The notes under the pieces were generated by a model. It saw only the letters and a list, made by a program, of their open reading frames with translations. It did not search any database and was not told where the DNA came from. Below, in pieces: positions 43,870-52,607 of a DNA stretch of 64,000 nucleotides. The position numbers and the translations under genes were made by a program. Source of the stretch: Citricoccus alkalitolerans (GTDB lineage: Bacteria > Actinomycetota > Actinomycetes > Actinomycetales > Micrococcaceae); contig NZ_BAAALH010000001.1 in the NCBI RefSeq assembly GCF_039528175.1, forward strand, positions 930,001 through 994,000, in the 5' to 3' direction. How positions within the stretch are numbered: the first letter of the stretch is position 1; the number at the start of each line of letters is the position of its first letter.

Positions 43870-46611
43870 TCAGGGTCGGCTCGCTGCCTGCGCCCGCAGC
43901 GCCCGCAGCACGTCGTCCGTCTCCTCGATCACGATCCGGCGCAAGGCGCGTGGGGCGTCCGGATGGGCCTGAAGCCAGGCGTTCGCCGCAAGCACCATGG
44001 GGTGGCGCTGCTGGTCGTCGGGCGTTCCCGGAAGGGCGTCCTGCGCCGAGGGGAACAGCCCGATGATGGTCCGGGAGGCCAGACCGTTGGACCGGCTGGA
44101 CCAGATGGCCTCCAGTTCCGGCCAGAATCGGCCGGTGAACGGTGCCGCCAGGTCCGGGCGGGAGGCGGTGAAACCGGCTGCCATGGCCGAAAGGTGATCG
44201 TTGGACAACGTCTGACCGTGCGCCGTGCGGCCCGTCATCACGGCCTCCCAGGCCGCCCCGCGTACGGGCGCCTCGGGAATCGCCGCAGACGCCATCCGGT
44301 GCCGGACGGTGTTTGCTGCGGTGACGTCGGCCTGGAGCGCCGCGTCCAGTTCGTGCTGCGCGGCCAGCCCGAGGGCCGCCAGCCCTTGCCAGGCCGCCCA
44401 GCGGATCTCGGCGTCCACGTCCAGCCCCGGTGCCACCACGGCACGGTCCCGCGCCGCCTCCGGGCCGGAGTCCACGAGAGACTGCAGGACCGCCACGAGG
44501 TGCTTCTCCGCTGCGGCGGGTCCCTCGTCCCGGATGCCACGGACCAATCGGGTCAGCGTACGGACTGCGGACAGCTGCCGATCGCTGCCGGCGCCCGTCG
44601 TCTGCAGCGCATCGGCCAGTGCGGCACCCAGGCGGGATCGCACGGCGGGCCGGTCCGGCTGCGGGACGTACCTGGACACGGCACTCAGGGCCTGCTCAAG
44701 CACCCGACCGTACAGGCCGGCGTCGGCCATCAGTCCCGAGAGCCGGCACACCGCGTCCACGAACTGTGCCGCGGGCAGGATGGCATCCCGGGTCATGTTC
44801 CACAGCGCAGCCCACACGGTGGCGCAGGCCAGGCCATTTTCGACGGGATATCGGAGCACCGCGTGCAGCGAGGCCTCGTCGAGCCGGATTTTGGCGTACG
44901 TGAGGTCATCGTCGTTGGGGAGGATGAGCTGCGCCGCCTCCGAGCCACTGGAGGCCGGCAGCACCACAGGAATGCTCGTTCCGGCTCGACCGGCCTGCAC
45001 ATCCACGTCCACCGTGCCGGTGCGGACGAGCCGACCGACGTCGTCGGGGGAGTACCGACCGACCTTCAGCACGTGCGGGCGCAGCACCTCCGCGCCGGTC
45101 ACGGGGTCGGTGCCCCGGTGATGGAGGCGTCCGTCCTCCACGTTCAGCTCCGGTACTCCGCGGGTGTGAAGCCAGGTGTCCACCCATTCCTCCAGGTCCC
45201 GCCCGGAGACCTCCGCAAGGGCGCCGACGAAGTCGGCGAGGGAGGCGTTGCCCCAGGCGTGCCGGGCGAAGTACCGGCGGGAGGCCGCCATGAAGGCGTC
45301 CCGGCCCACGAAGGCCACCAGCTGCTTGAGCACGGAGGCGCCCTTGGCGTAGGTGATCCCGTCGAAGTTCTGCCGGGCGGCCTCGAGGTCGGTGATGTCG
45401 GCCACGATCGGGTGGGTGGTCGGGTACTGGTCCTGGACGTAGGCCCACCCTTTGCGCCGGTTGGCGAAGGTGGTCCAGGCCCCGGTGAACTCCGTGGCCT
45501 CGGCGACGGCGAGGGTGCCCATGTAGTCCGCGAACGACTCCTTCAGCCACAGGTCGTCCCACCAGCGCATCGTCACGAGGTCGCCGAACCACATGTGGGC
45601 CATCTCGTGCATGATCGTGGTGGCCCGGGACTCGTACTGCGCCGCGGTGGCCTGTGAGGTGAAGACGTAGTCCTCGGTGAAGGTCACCAGCCCCGGGTTC
45701 TCCATGGCGCCGAGGTTGTACTCGGGCACGAACGCCTGCCCGTACTTGCCCCACAGGTACGGGACCCCGAAGAGGTCATGGAAGAAGTCGAGCCCGGCCC
45801 GGGTGGTGTCGAACAACCGTTCGGCGTCCAGGGAGGCGGCCATCGAGGCCCGGCAGTACAGGGCCAGGGGCGCCTCCGGGGCACCCGACGCCGGATGGCC
45901 GGCCCAGCGGTCTGCCCACGTGGCGTACGGCCCGGCCAGCAGCGTGGTGAGGTACGTGGACAGCGGCGGTGTGGGCGCGAAGTCGACGGTCACCAGGTTG
46001 CGGGCGGGTGACTCATCGTCTGCCACCACGACGGCCGGCCGGCGCGCGGTCTCCGGTTGGTTCGAGGCCAGTACCCAGTGTCCGGGGCCGGTGAGGTGGA
46101 AGGTGAACCGTGCCTTGAGATCGGGTTGCTCGAAGTTCGCGAACACCCGGCGGGCGTCGGCCGGCTCGTACTGGGTGTACAGGTAGGTCTGCCCGTCCGC
46201 AGGATCCACGAAGCGGTGCAGTCCCTCGCCCGAGGTCGAGTAGAGGGCCGTGCCGATGACGGTGACCTCGTTCTCTGTGTCCAGGTCCTCCAGCAGGATG
46301 CGCGCACGCCCCGCGACCCGTTCGGGATCCAGGGCGTGGCCGTTGAGGACCACCGACTCCACGCCGTCATTGATGAAGTCGAGGAACGTCCACGCTCCCG
46401 GATTCACACAGGAGAAGGTGAGGGTCGTCGTCGAGCGGTAGCCGGAGGCGGCCGGGTCCAGGGCCGTGGACAGGTCGATGTGCACGTCGTACTCGCGGGT
46501 GACGACCTGGCTAGACCGGGCGAATGCCTCATCCCGGGTCAGGTTCGTGCGGTCCAGGAACGTCGGGAGCGCGTCGGCCACGGGCGCGTCCAGCGTGTTG
46601 TCGGTCACCAT
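43870..46611 (-). CDS. pepN: Aminopeptidase N (M1 family metallopeptidase)
   Basis: Zinc aminopeptidase removing N-terminal residues from peptides in the cytosol. The 913-residue protein is of full length for the actinobacterial group (about 850-900). Key sites: substrate motif GAMENPG near 301, zinc site H335-E336-x2-H339 (HEMAH) with the third ligand E358 in LKESFADY (18 residues on), and the later catalytic Tyr region NFDGITYAKGAS. The C-terminal half is the helical ERAP1-like domain. No signal peptide. Stands alone between the lipoate ligase and the aldehyde dehydrogenase gene. Confidence 0.96.
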   Translation of the reverse strand: MVTDNTLDAPVADALPTFLDRTNLTRDEAFARSSQVVTREYDVHIDLSTALDPAASGYRSTTTLTFSCVNPGAWTFLDFINDGVESVVLNGHALDPERVAGRARILLEDLDTENEVTVIGTALYSTSGEGLHRFVDPADGQTYLYTQYEPADARRVFANFEQPDLKARFTFHLTGPGHWVLASNQPETARRPAVVVADDESPARNLVTVDFAPTPPLSTYLTTLLAGPYATWADRWAGHPASGAPEAPLALYCRASMAASLDAERLFDTTRAGLDFFHDLFGVPYLWGKYGQAFVPEYNLGAMENPGLVTFTEDYVFTSQATAAQYESRATTIMHEMAHMWFGDLVTMRWWDDLWLKESFADYMGTLAVAEATEFTGAWTTFANRRKGWAYVQDQYPTTHPIVADITDLEAARQNFDGITYAKGASVLKQLVAFVGRDAFMAASRRYFARHAWGNASLADFVGALAEVSGRDLEEWVDTWLHTRGVPELNVEDGRLHHRGTDPVTGAEVLRPHVLKVGRYSPDDVGRLVRTGTVDVDVQAGRAGTSIPVVLPASSGSEAAQLILPNDDDLTYAKIRLDEASLHAVLRYPVENGLACATVWAALWNMTRDAILPAAQFVDAVCRLSGLMADAGLYGRVLEQALSAVSRYVPQPDRPAVRSRLGAALADALQTTGAGSDRQLSAVRTLTRLVRGIRDEGPAAAEKHLVAVLQSLVDSGPEAARDRAVVAPGLDVDAEIRWAAWQGLAALGLAAQHELDAALQADVTAANTVRHRMASAAIPEAPVRGAAWEAVMTGRTAHGQTLSNDHLSAMAAGFTASRPDLAAPFTGRFWPELEAIWSSRSNGLASRTIIGLFPSAQDALPGTPDDQQRHPMVLAANAWLQAHPDAPRALRRIVIEETDDVLRALRAQAASRP

Positions 46612-46705
46612 GAGAGATATTCAACCACTCTTTCACGAAATCATGACCGAGAAGTCGCGGGGAATCTCGACGATGTCGAAGAATCCCGGGGTGACGCTGT
46701 GATCC

Positions 46706-48085
46706 TCAGCCGCTGGAGGGCATCTCCACGTGCACGACCTTCACCTGGGTCATCTCGTCCAGCAGTTCTGGTCCATAGCCGAACCCTGCGCCGCTGTCCC
46801 GCCGGGGCTGGGCCGCTCCGCCCGGGGCGCCGCCGAAGACGTTGTTGACCTTGACGGTGCCCGCAGGCAGCTCTGCGATGGCCCGCTGGGCGTGGGCGAT
46901 CCGCCCGGTCAGGACCGTCGCCGCCAAGCCGTAGCGATCCCGGGACGCGAGGTACAGGCCGTCGGCGAAACTGTCCACCACCCTGACGGGAGCGACCGGC
47001 CCGAAGGTCTCTTCGGTCATCACCTGCATGGCGTCGGTACAGTCTCGCAGGACGGTGGCTGGGTAGAACGAACCGGCCCCTTCGGGTATCTCTCCACCCT
47101 CCAGCACAGTGGCGCCGCCTTCCAGCGCGGCACAGACGTGACCGTGCACGGCGTCCCGCATCCGACGGTCCACCAGCGGGGCCAGTGCGGCCTCGCGGTT
47201 GCGTTGACGGGCCTCGGCGGCCAGTGCGTGCAGGAACGGCTCGGCCACGGCCCGGTGGACGTAGATGCGTTCCACGGAGGTGCAGATCTGGCCCGCATTG
47301 GTGAACGCGCCGATGGCCGCCTGCTCGGCGGCCCACGCCGGGGCGACGTCATCATCCACCACGAGGGGGTCGTTGCCACCGTTCTCCCTGATCACGTGCG
47401 CTCCGGTGTCCAGTGCGGCCCGGGCGATGGCCCGACCGGTCGCGGTCGAGCCCACGTGGGCCACGACGTCGAGGCCGGCCTCTCCGGCCAGTGTCCTCCC
47501 GGTCTCCGGGCCGCCGGTCACGGTGACTAACACACCATCGGGCAGAGCCGCCGCGAGGATCTCGCCGAGGCGGGCGCCGGTGTGCGGGCAGCGTTCACTG
47601 GGCTTGTGCACCACGGTGTTGCCGGTGACGAGGGCGGCGCCCAGCAGGCCTGCGGCGACGGCAACCGGGTCATTCCAGGGGGTGATCGCGGCCACGACGC
47701 CGCGCGGTTCCGCCACGGTGTAGTCGGTCGCCAGGGCATCTCCGCGCAGGGCATGGCCACGGTGCACCGGGCCGAGCTCCGCATACTGGTGCAGGGTCCC
47801 AACACCGGCCAACACGCCGCCGAGGGCCTCATCCGGCAACTTCCCGGTCTCTCGCGCGTTGAGGGCGGCCAACTCCTCGGCATGCTGGGCCAGCGCGTCC
47901 GCTGCGGCGCGCACCAGGCGGCCGCGCTCCTCGGGACTGGTGCGGGACCAGTGCCGGCCGGCCTTCCTGGCGGTGGCGATGGCCTCGCGGACCTCCTCCG
48001 CTCCCGCGCAGGGCAGCGTGCCGACGGGTGTGCCGTCATGGGGGCTGAGGACCGTGATCTCGGCTGGGGGGATCGATGTCGTCAT
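46706..48085 (-). CDS. Aldehyde dehydrogenase family protein
   Basis: NAD(P)-dependent oxidation of an aldehyde to the acid; the substrate cannot be told. The 459-residue protein has ITPWNDPVA, HKPSERCPHT, the cofactor turn GSTATGRAIA, the catalytic Glu in IRENGGNDPLVV, the catalytic Cys in GQICTSVERIYV, and EETFGPVAPV. The motif around the Cys and ENGGNDP are of the succinate-semialdehyde/benzaldehyde-dehydrogenase style. It diverges from a short-chain dehydrogenase gene 82 bases away, a possible functional pair (alcohol to aldehyde to acid). Confidence 0.93.
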   Translation of the reverse strand: MTTSIPPAEITVLSPHDGTPVGTLPCAGAEEVREAIATARKAGRHWSRTSPEERGRLVRAAADALAQHAEELAALNARETGKLPDEALGGVLAGVGTLHQYAELGPVHRGHALRGDALATDYTVAEPRGVVAAITPWNDPVAVAAGLLGAALVTGNTVVHKPSERCPHTGARLGEILAAALPDGVLVTVTGGPETGRTLAGEAGLDVVAHVGSTATGRAIARAALDTGAHVIRENGGNDPLVVDDDVAPAWAAEQAAIGAFTNAGQICTSVERIYVHRAVAEPFLHALAAEARQRNREAALAPLVDRRMRDAVHGHVCAALEGGATVLEGGEIPEGAGSFYPATVLRDCTDAMQVMTEETFGPVAPVRVVDSFADGLYLASRDRYGLAATVLTGRIAHAQRAIAELPAGTVKVNNVFGGAPGGAAQPRRDSGAGFGYGPELLDEMTQVKVVHVEMPSSG

Positions 48086-48167
48086 GGTTCCGACCCTAGC
48101 GGTCTGAGGTTACGGTGGGGGAATCAGACCGCCGTACCGGTGGTCATCCCTATGAGAGGTAGTGCGC

Positions 48168-48869
48168 ATGGTTTCTTCAACCTCCGGCCCCGGCCGAGTC
48201 CTGATCACCGGTGGCGGCTCTGGACTCGGCGCTGCCGTCGTGGAGGCGGTTCGGGGCAGCGGCGGTCAGCCGATCGTCCTCGACCGGGACATCGGCTCGC
48301 TGAACGGCGTCACCGCCTACGAGGTAGACGTGACCGACACCGCCGCGGTGACCGAGACCGTCGAACGAGCGGCCGCGACGGCGGGCGGACTCGATGCCGT
48401 GGTCACCGCTGCGGGGATCGATCGCTGCGGGCGGCTCGAGGACGTCTCGATCGAAGACTGGGAGTTGGTGGTCCGCGTGAACCTCTTCGGTACCGTCTCC
48501 ACTGTGCGGGCAGCCCTGCCGGCGCTCAAGGCCTCGCGCGGGCGTGTCATCACGGTGGCCTCCACACTCGCCTTGAAGGGCGCCTCGGACGCCACCGCCT
48601 ACTGCGCCTCCAAGTTCGGCGTCCTCGGTTTCACCCAGGCCCTGGCCGCGGAGCTCAAGGGGGAGGTCGGCGTCACCCAGCTCATCCCCGGCGGCATGAA
48701 GACCCGCTTCTTCGACGACCGGACCGAGCAGTACAAGCCCCAGGACGACTCTCAGCTCAACGACCCGTCCAATGTGGCCCAGGCGGTGCTGTTCGCCCTG
48801 TCCCAGCCGGCGGGCTGCGAGGTGCGGGAGTTGTTCATCGCCCACGCGGAGGAGCCCTCCTGGCCGTGA
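48168..48869 (+). CDS. Short-chain dehydrogenase/reductase
   Basis: The 233-residue protein is a classical SDR: TGGGSGLGAAV cofactor loop, AAGIDRCG in place of NNAG, the catalytic Ser in VITVASTLALKG and YCASK (Tyr-x3-Lys), all intact. GAGAGG precedes ATG 48168; an in-frame GTG two codons upstream is less well placed. It is divergent from the aldehyde dehydrogenase and may supply its substrate; the compound itself is unknown. Confidence 0.88.
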   Translation: MVSSTSGPGRVLITGGGSGLGAAVVEAVRGSGGQPIVLDRDIGSLNGVTAYEVDVTDTAAVTETVERAAATAGGLDAVVTAAGIDRCGRLEDVSIEDWELVVRVNLFGTVSTVRAALPALKASRGRVITVASTLALKGASDATAYCASKFGVLGFTQALAAELKGEVGVTQLIPGGMKTRFFDDRTEQYKPQDDSQLNDPSNVAQAVLFALSQPAGCEVRELFIAHAEEPSWP

Positions 48870-48944
48870 GCCGCTGAGTCGAGGGGTCGTCCCGGCCGCT
48901 CCGCTCCCGGTTGGCGACCTGACAGTGGGGAAAAACAAAGCTGC

Positions 48945-48970
48945 CGCCTTGTCCTCAAGCAGACAAGGCG
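48945..48970. terminator. Bidirectional terminator between SDR gene and glgC
   Basis: CGCCTTGTC (48945-48953) pairs perfectly with GACAAGGCG (48962-48970) across an 8-base loop. On the minus strand the hairpin is followed by a T-rich run (complement of GGGGAAAAACAAAG), making it a good intrinsic terminator for glgC; on the plus strand GGTTTGTT follows. Nothing else was seen in 48870-49031. Confidence 0.75.
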
Positions 48971-49031
48971 TCAGGTTTGTTCGTTCGGGACACTGTCCTG
49001 GCGCCGCCCAATGGCTCGGGCTCTCCGCCGT

Positions 49032-50276
49032 TCAGTCGAGGGGTGGGACGAACTGTCCCTTCGACGTCACGGTCAGGCCCGATTCGGTGACGGTGAAGCC
49101 ACGCGCCTCGTCCTCGGCCCGATCGAAGCCGATCTGCACACCCTCCGGGACCACCACGTTCTTGTCCAGGATCGCGTTGCGGACCTTGGCGCCCTTGCCC
49201 ACCACCACGCCGTCGAGCAGGACGGACTGCTCCACCCAGGCCTCGTTGTGCACCCGCACATCCGTGGACAGCACGGACTGGGCCACGGTTCCCCCGGAGA
49301 TCACCACCCCCTGGGACAGGATGGAGTCCACTGCGGTGCCCGGGCGCTTCGTCGCCGACCGCACCAGCTTGGCCGGGGGAGAGACGGACTGGCGGGTGAA
49401 GATGGGCCACTCGGGGTTGTAGAGATTGAAATCCGGCAATGGCTTGACCAGGTCCATGTGCGCGTCGTAGTAGGAGTCCAGGGTGCCGACGTCCCGCCAG
49501 TAGTGCGTGCGGTCGGCCTCCTCGGGCAGAACATTGGTGGTGAAGTCGTAGACGCCACAGTCGTTCTGCTCCACGAACCACGGGACGATGTCTCCGCCCA
49601 TGTCATGATCCGTGTCCTTGGCCCGGGCATCCTCGTTGAGAGCATTGACCAGCGCGTCGGCGGTGAAGACGTAGTTGCCCATGGACGCCAGGAACTGCGT
49701 CGGATCGTCGGCGAGTCCCGCAGTCTTCGCGGGCTTCTCCACGAAGCGCTCGATCAGGTTCGGATCGGACCGCTGGGTCTCGATGACCCCGAAGGACGAC
49801 GCCAGTTCCAGCGGCTGCCGGACGGCGGCGACGGTGGCCGAGACCCCCGAGTCGATGTGCTGCTCCACCATCTGCTGGAAGTCCATCCGGTAGACGTGGT
49901 CCGCCCCGATGACCACCACGATGTCCGGTCGTGCGTCGTGAATCAGGTTCATTGACTGATAGATGGCGTTGGCGCTGCCCAGGAACCAGTCCTTGCCCCG
50001 ACGCTGCTGTGCCGGGACCGAGGCCACGTAGTTCCGCAGCAGGGTCGACATCCGCCAGGTCTCGGAGATGTGCCGGTCCAGGGAGTGTGACTTGTACTGC
50101 GTCAGCACCACGATTTTCAGGTATCCCGAGTTCACCAGGTTGGAGAGGGCGAAATCGATCAACCGATAGCCTCCCGCGAACGGAACAGCGGGCTTGGCCC
50201 GGTCCGCCGTCAACGGCATCAGCCGCTTGCCTTCACCGCCGGCGAGTACGATCGCCAGCACCTTCTTCTGTGGCAT
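49032..50276 (-). CDS. glgC: Glucose-1-phosphate adenylyltransferase
   Basis: Makes ADP-glucose for glycogen or alpha-glucan synthesis. The 414-residue protein has LAGGEGKRLMPLTADRAKPA at the N-terminus (nucleotide and effector site), DFALSNLVNSG, GADHVYRMD and, in the C-terminal left-handed beta-helix, repeated V/I-rich hexapeptides (VRNAILDKNVVVPEG). A longer frame exists upstream, but ATG 50276 gives the usual N-terminus MPQKKVLAIVLAGG. It diverges from glgM, 80 bases away, in the standard actinobacterial pairing. Confidence 0.97.
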   Translation of the reverse strand: MPQKKVLAIVLAGGEGKRLMPLTADRAKPAVPFAGGYRLIDFALSNLVNSGYLKIVVLTQYKSHSLDRHISETWRMSTLLRNYVASVPAQQRRGKDWFLGSANAIYQSMNLIHDARPDIVVVIGADHVYRMDFQQMVEQHIDSGVSATVAAVRQPLELASSFGVIETQRSDPNLIERFVEKPAKTAGLADDPTQFLASMGNYVFTADALVNALNEDARAKDTDHDMGGDIVPWFVEQNDCGVYDFTTNVLPEEADRTHYWRDVGTLDSYYDAHMDLVKPLPDFNLYNPEWPIFTRQSVSPPAKLVRSATKRPGTAVDSILSQGVVISGGTVAQSVLSTDVRVHNEAWVEQSVLLDGVVVGKGAKVRNAILDKNVVVPEGVQIGFDRAEDEARGFTVTESGLTVTSKGQFVPPLD

Positions 50277-50356
50277 CTGCAGCGTCCCGTTCCCTTGGAG
50301 GAGTGTCCGTGCCTTCACACTAACGGGAGTCCTCCGTACTCGACTACGTTGATGTC

Positions 50357-51553
50357 GTGCGCATCGACATCGTGACCAAGGAATTCCCCCCGGCCGTCTA
50401 TGGAGGCGCCGGCGTCCATGTCGCCGAGCTGTCCCGCGTGCTGGCCAGCCGGGTCGACCTGCGGGTTCATGCTTTCGGAGAGGCACGGGAGCCGGACTTT
50501 CACGGCGCCACCGTGTCCAACTACGCCGTCCCCGGCGGACTAGAGGCCTCCAACGCCGCCGTCCAGACCCTCGGTACGGACCTGGCCATCCTGGGGGACC
50601 TGGCTGGCACGGACCTGATCCACACTCACACTTGGTATGCGAATCTTGCTGGCCACCTCGGCGGACTCCTCCACGGCGTCCCCCACATCCTCTCCGCTCA
50701 TTCACTGGAACCTTTGCGGCCCTGGAAGGCCGAGCAGCTCGGCGGCGGCTATCGGGTGTCCTCCTGGGCCGAGGCGACCGCCTACGCCTCGTCGGCGGCC
50801 GTCATCGCGGTCTCTGAGGGCATGCGCCGGGACATCCTGGCGGCCTACCCGGACGTGGACCCGGATAAGGTCCGCGTCGTCCACAACGGCATTGACACCG
50901 CCCTGTGGAAGCCCGGGCACGACGCCGGCACCCTCGCTCGCCACGGCATCGATGCGGCTCGACCGACCGTCGCCTTCGTGGGCCGGGTGACCCGGCAGAA
51001 GGGCGTGCCCTATCTCCTGCGGGCCGCGGCCAGGCTCGCCCCCGAGGTCCAGCTCGTCCTCTGCGCCGGAGCGGCAGACACCCCTGAGCTGGCCGCCGAG
51101 GTGGCTGGCCTGGTGGCCGAGTTGAAGGCCACCCGAGATGGGGTGACCGTCATCGAGGGCATGCTTCCCCGGGCGGACATCATGCAGATCCTGTCCCACG
51201 CCACCGTGTTCGCCTGCCCCTCCGTCTACGAGCCACTCGGCATCGTCAACCTCGAGGCCATGGCGTGCGGCACGGCCGTGGTCGCCTCCGCCGTGGGCGG
51301 CATCCCCGAGGTCGTCCAGCACGGTGAGACCGGCCTTCTGGTGGATCTCGAGCAGAGCGCCGACGGCTCCGGGACGCCGCTTGACGAGGAGCGCTTCGTC
51401 ACCGACTTCGCCGCCGCCCTGACAGCTGTGCTCAAGGATCCCGTCGAGGCAGAGCGGATGGGCAGGGTCGGCCGGCAGCGCGCTATCGACCATTTCTCCT
51501 GGGTGGCCATCGCCGATAGGACCTTGGACGTCTACGAATCCGTCCTCCGGTGA
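50357..51553 (+). CDS. glgM: Glycogen synthase / alpha-maltose-1-phosphate synthase (GT4)
   Basis: GT4 glycosyltransferase that uses ADP-glucose. The 398-residue protein begins with the GT4/5-like KEFPPAVYGGAGVHVAELS, has VHNGIDTALWKPG, GRVTRQKGVPYLLRAA and the donor-site PSVYEPLGIVNLEAMACGTAVVAS (given here in two parts: PSVYEPLGIVNLEAM, ACGTAVVAS). Mycobacterial homologues make maltose-1-phosphate, so GlgM is the likelier name than GlgA. GTG start; TACGTT ends 6 bases before it, suggesting a leaderless message. It shares GTGA with the next gene. Confidence 0.93.
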   Translation: MRIDIVTKEFPPAVYGGAGVHVAELSRVLASRVDLRVHAFGEAREPDFHGATVSNYAVPGGLEASNAAVQTLGTDLAILGDLAGTDLIHTHTWYANLAGHLGGLLHGVPHILSAHSLEPLRPWKAEQLGGGYRVSSWAEATAYASSAAVIAVSEGMRRDILAAYPDVDPDKVRVVHNGIDTALWKPGHDAGTLARHGIDAARPTVAFVGRVTRQKGVPYLLRAAARLAPEVQLVLCAGAADTPELAAEVAGLVAELKATRDGVTVIEGMLPRADIMQILSHATVFACPSVYEPLGIVNLEAMACGTAVVASAVGGIPEVVQHGETGLLVDLEQSADGSGTPLDEERFVTDFAAALTAVLKDPVEAERMGRVGRQRAIDHFSWVAIADRTLDVYESVLR

Positions 51554-52551
51554 CCGACGCGCGGGTCCTCGTGGTCGGCTGGCCGTCCGTCCTGCATGGG
51601 GAGGCCACCGCGGGCGACGTGCTGGCCCTGCGGACGGTCGAACGCGCCTTGTCTACGGCAGGCGTCGGGCACGACACAGCGTGGAGCCCCGTCATGTGTC
51701 CGCCGGGCGGACTCGTTCTGGACGATGCAGAACCGGGCCTCTACTCGCATCTGGTCTTCGTCTGCGGACCAGCCACGGGGACGCCACTGGTGGAATTGCA
51801 TGAACGCTTCGCCCACTGCACCCGGTACGCCATCGGTGTCAGCGTCATCGATCCCACCGATCCCGCCGTGACTGGGTTCCACCAGGTCTTCGCCCGAGAC
51901 CGCCTGGGGGCGCCTCCACGGCCGGACCTGGCCACGGTGGCACCGATGGCAGCCGAGGCGCGACTTCCGCCGGTGCTGGGAGTGTTCCTGACGGCCGGTC
52001 AGCGGGAGTACGGGACCCGGCGCCGGCACGATGCAGTGAAGGACACGCTGGAGACGTGGCTGTCCCGGGTCGACGCCGGCCGGCTGGACCTGGACACCCG
52101 CCTGGACCCGCGAGACTGGCGCCTGCCGGCATCGCCGGAACAGCTGCAGTCGGTGATCCGGCGCCTGGACGCGGTGGTGACCATGCGGATGCACGGCCTC
52201 GTGCTGGCGCTGCGGGCCGGGGTCCCGGTCATCGCCCTGGACCCCGTGGAGGGCGGCGGCAAGGTGACGGCGCAGGCGCGCGCTCTGGGCTGGCCGGCCG
52301 TCCTGTCCGCCGCCGCGGTCTCAAAGTCCACCCTGGACCACCAACTGGCGTGGTGCCTGTCCGAGGGGCGGGCCATCGCACAGTCCTTGGCGTCCGGGAT
52401 GGGATCCGGACGCGGAGACGGGCAGGGGGATGATAGTCCAGAGCGCGGGACGCAACGTGCCGGCCACCCTGTCGTCGACCAACACTTCTCGGCGGACAGC
52501 CCGGTCAACGCAGCATTGAGCAGGCTCATCCACCACCTGCGGAGCGACTGA
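51550..52551 (+). CDS. Polysaccharide pyruvyl transferase family protein
   Basis: The 333-residue protein matches the PS-pyruvyl-transferase fold mainly in its second half: LDAVVTMRMHGLVLALRAGV and PVIALDPVEGGGKVTAQARAL are the family's substrate-site region (RxHG and DxKxxA patterns). Members add ketal-linked pyruvate to sugars of exported polysaccharides. GTG start overlaps the glgM stop. A Gly/Asp-rich insertion lies near 280-310. It is a plausible modifying enzyme for the cluster downstream, but translation is coupled to glgM, not to that cluster. Confidence 0.75.
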   Translation: MTDARVLVVGWPSVLHGEATAGDVLALRTVERALSTAGVGHDTAWSPVMCPPGGLVLDDAEPGLYSHLVFVCGPATGTPLVELHERFAHCTRYAIGVSVIDPTDPAVTGFHQVFARDRLGAPPRPDLATVAPMAAEARLPPVLGVFLTAGQREYGTRRRHDAVKDTLETWLSRVDAGRLDLDTRLDPRDWRLPASPEQLQSVIRRLDAVVTMRMHGLVLALRAGVPVIALDPVEGGGKVTAQARALGWPAVLSAAAVSKSTLDHQLAWCLSEGRAIAQSLASGMGSGRGDGQGDDSPERGTQRAGHPVVDQHFSADSPVNAALSRLIHHLRSD

Positions 52552-52607
52552 CCGAAGCGCGAAAAAATATAACCCGCGTCACAGGCTACTTATGTAAGAC
52601 TGACCGC

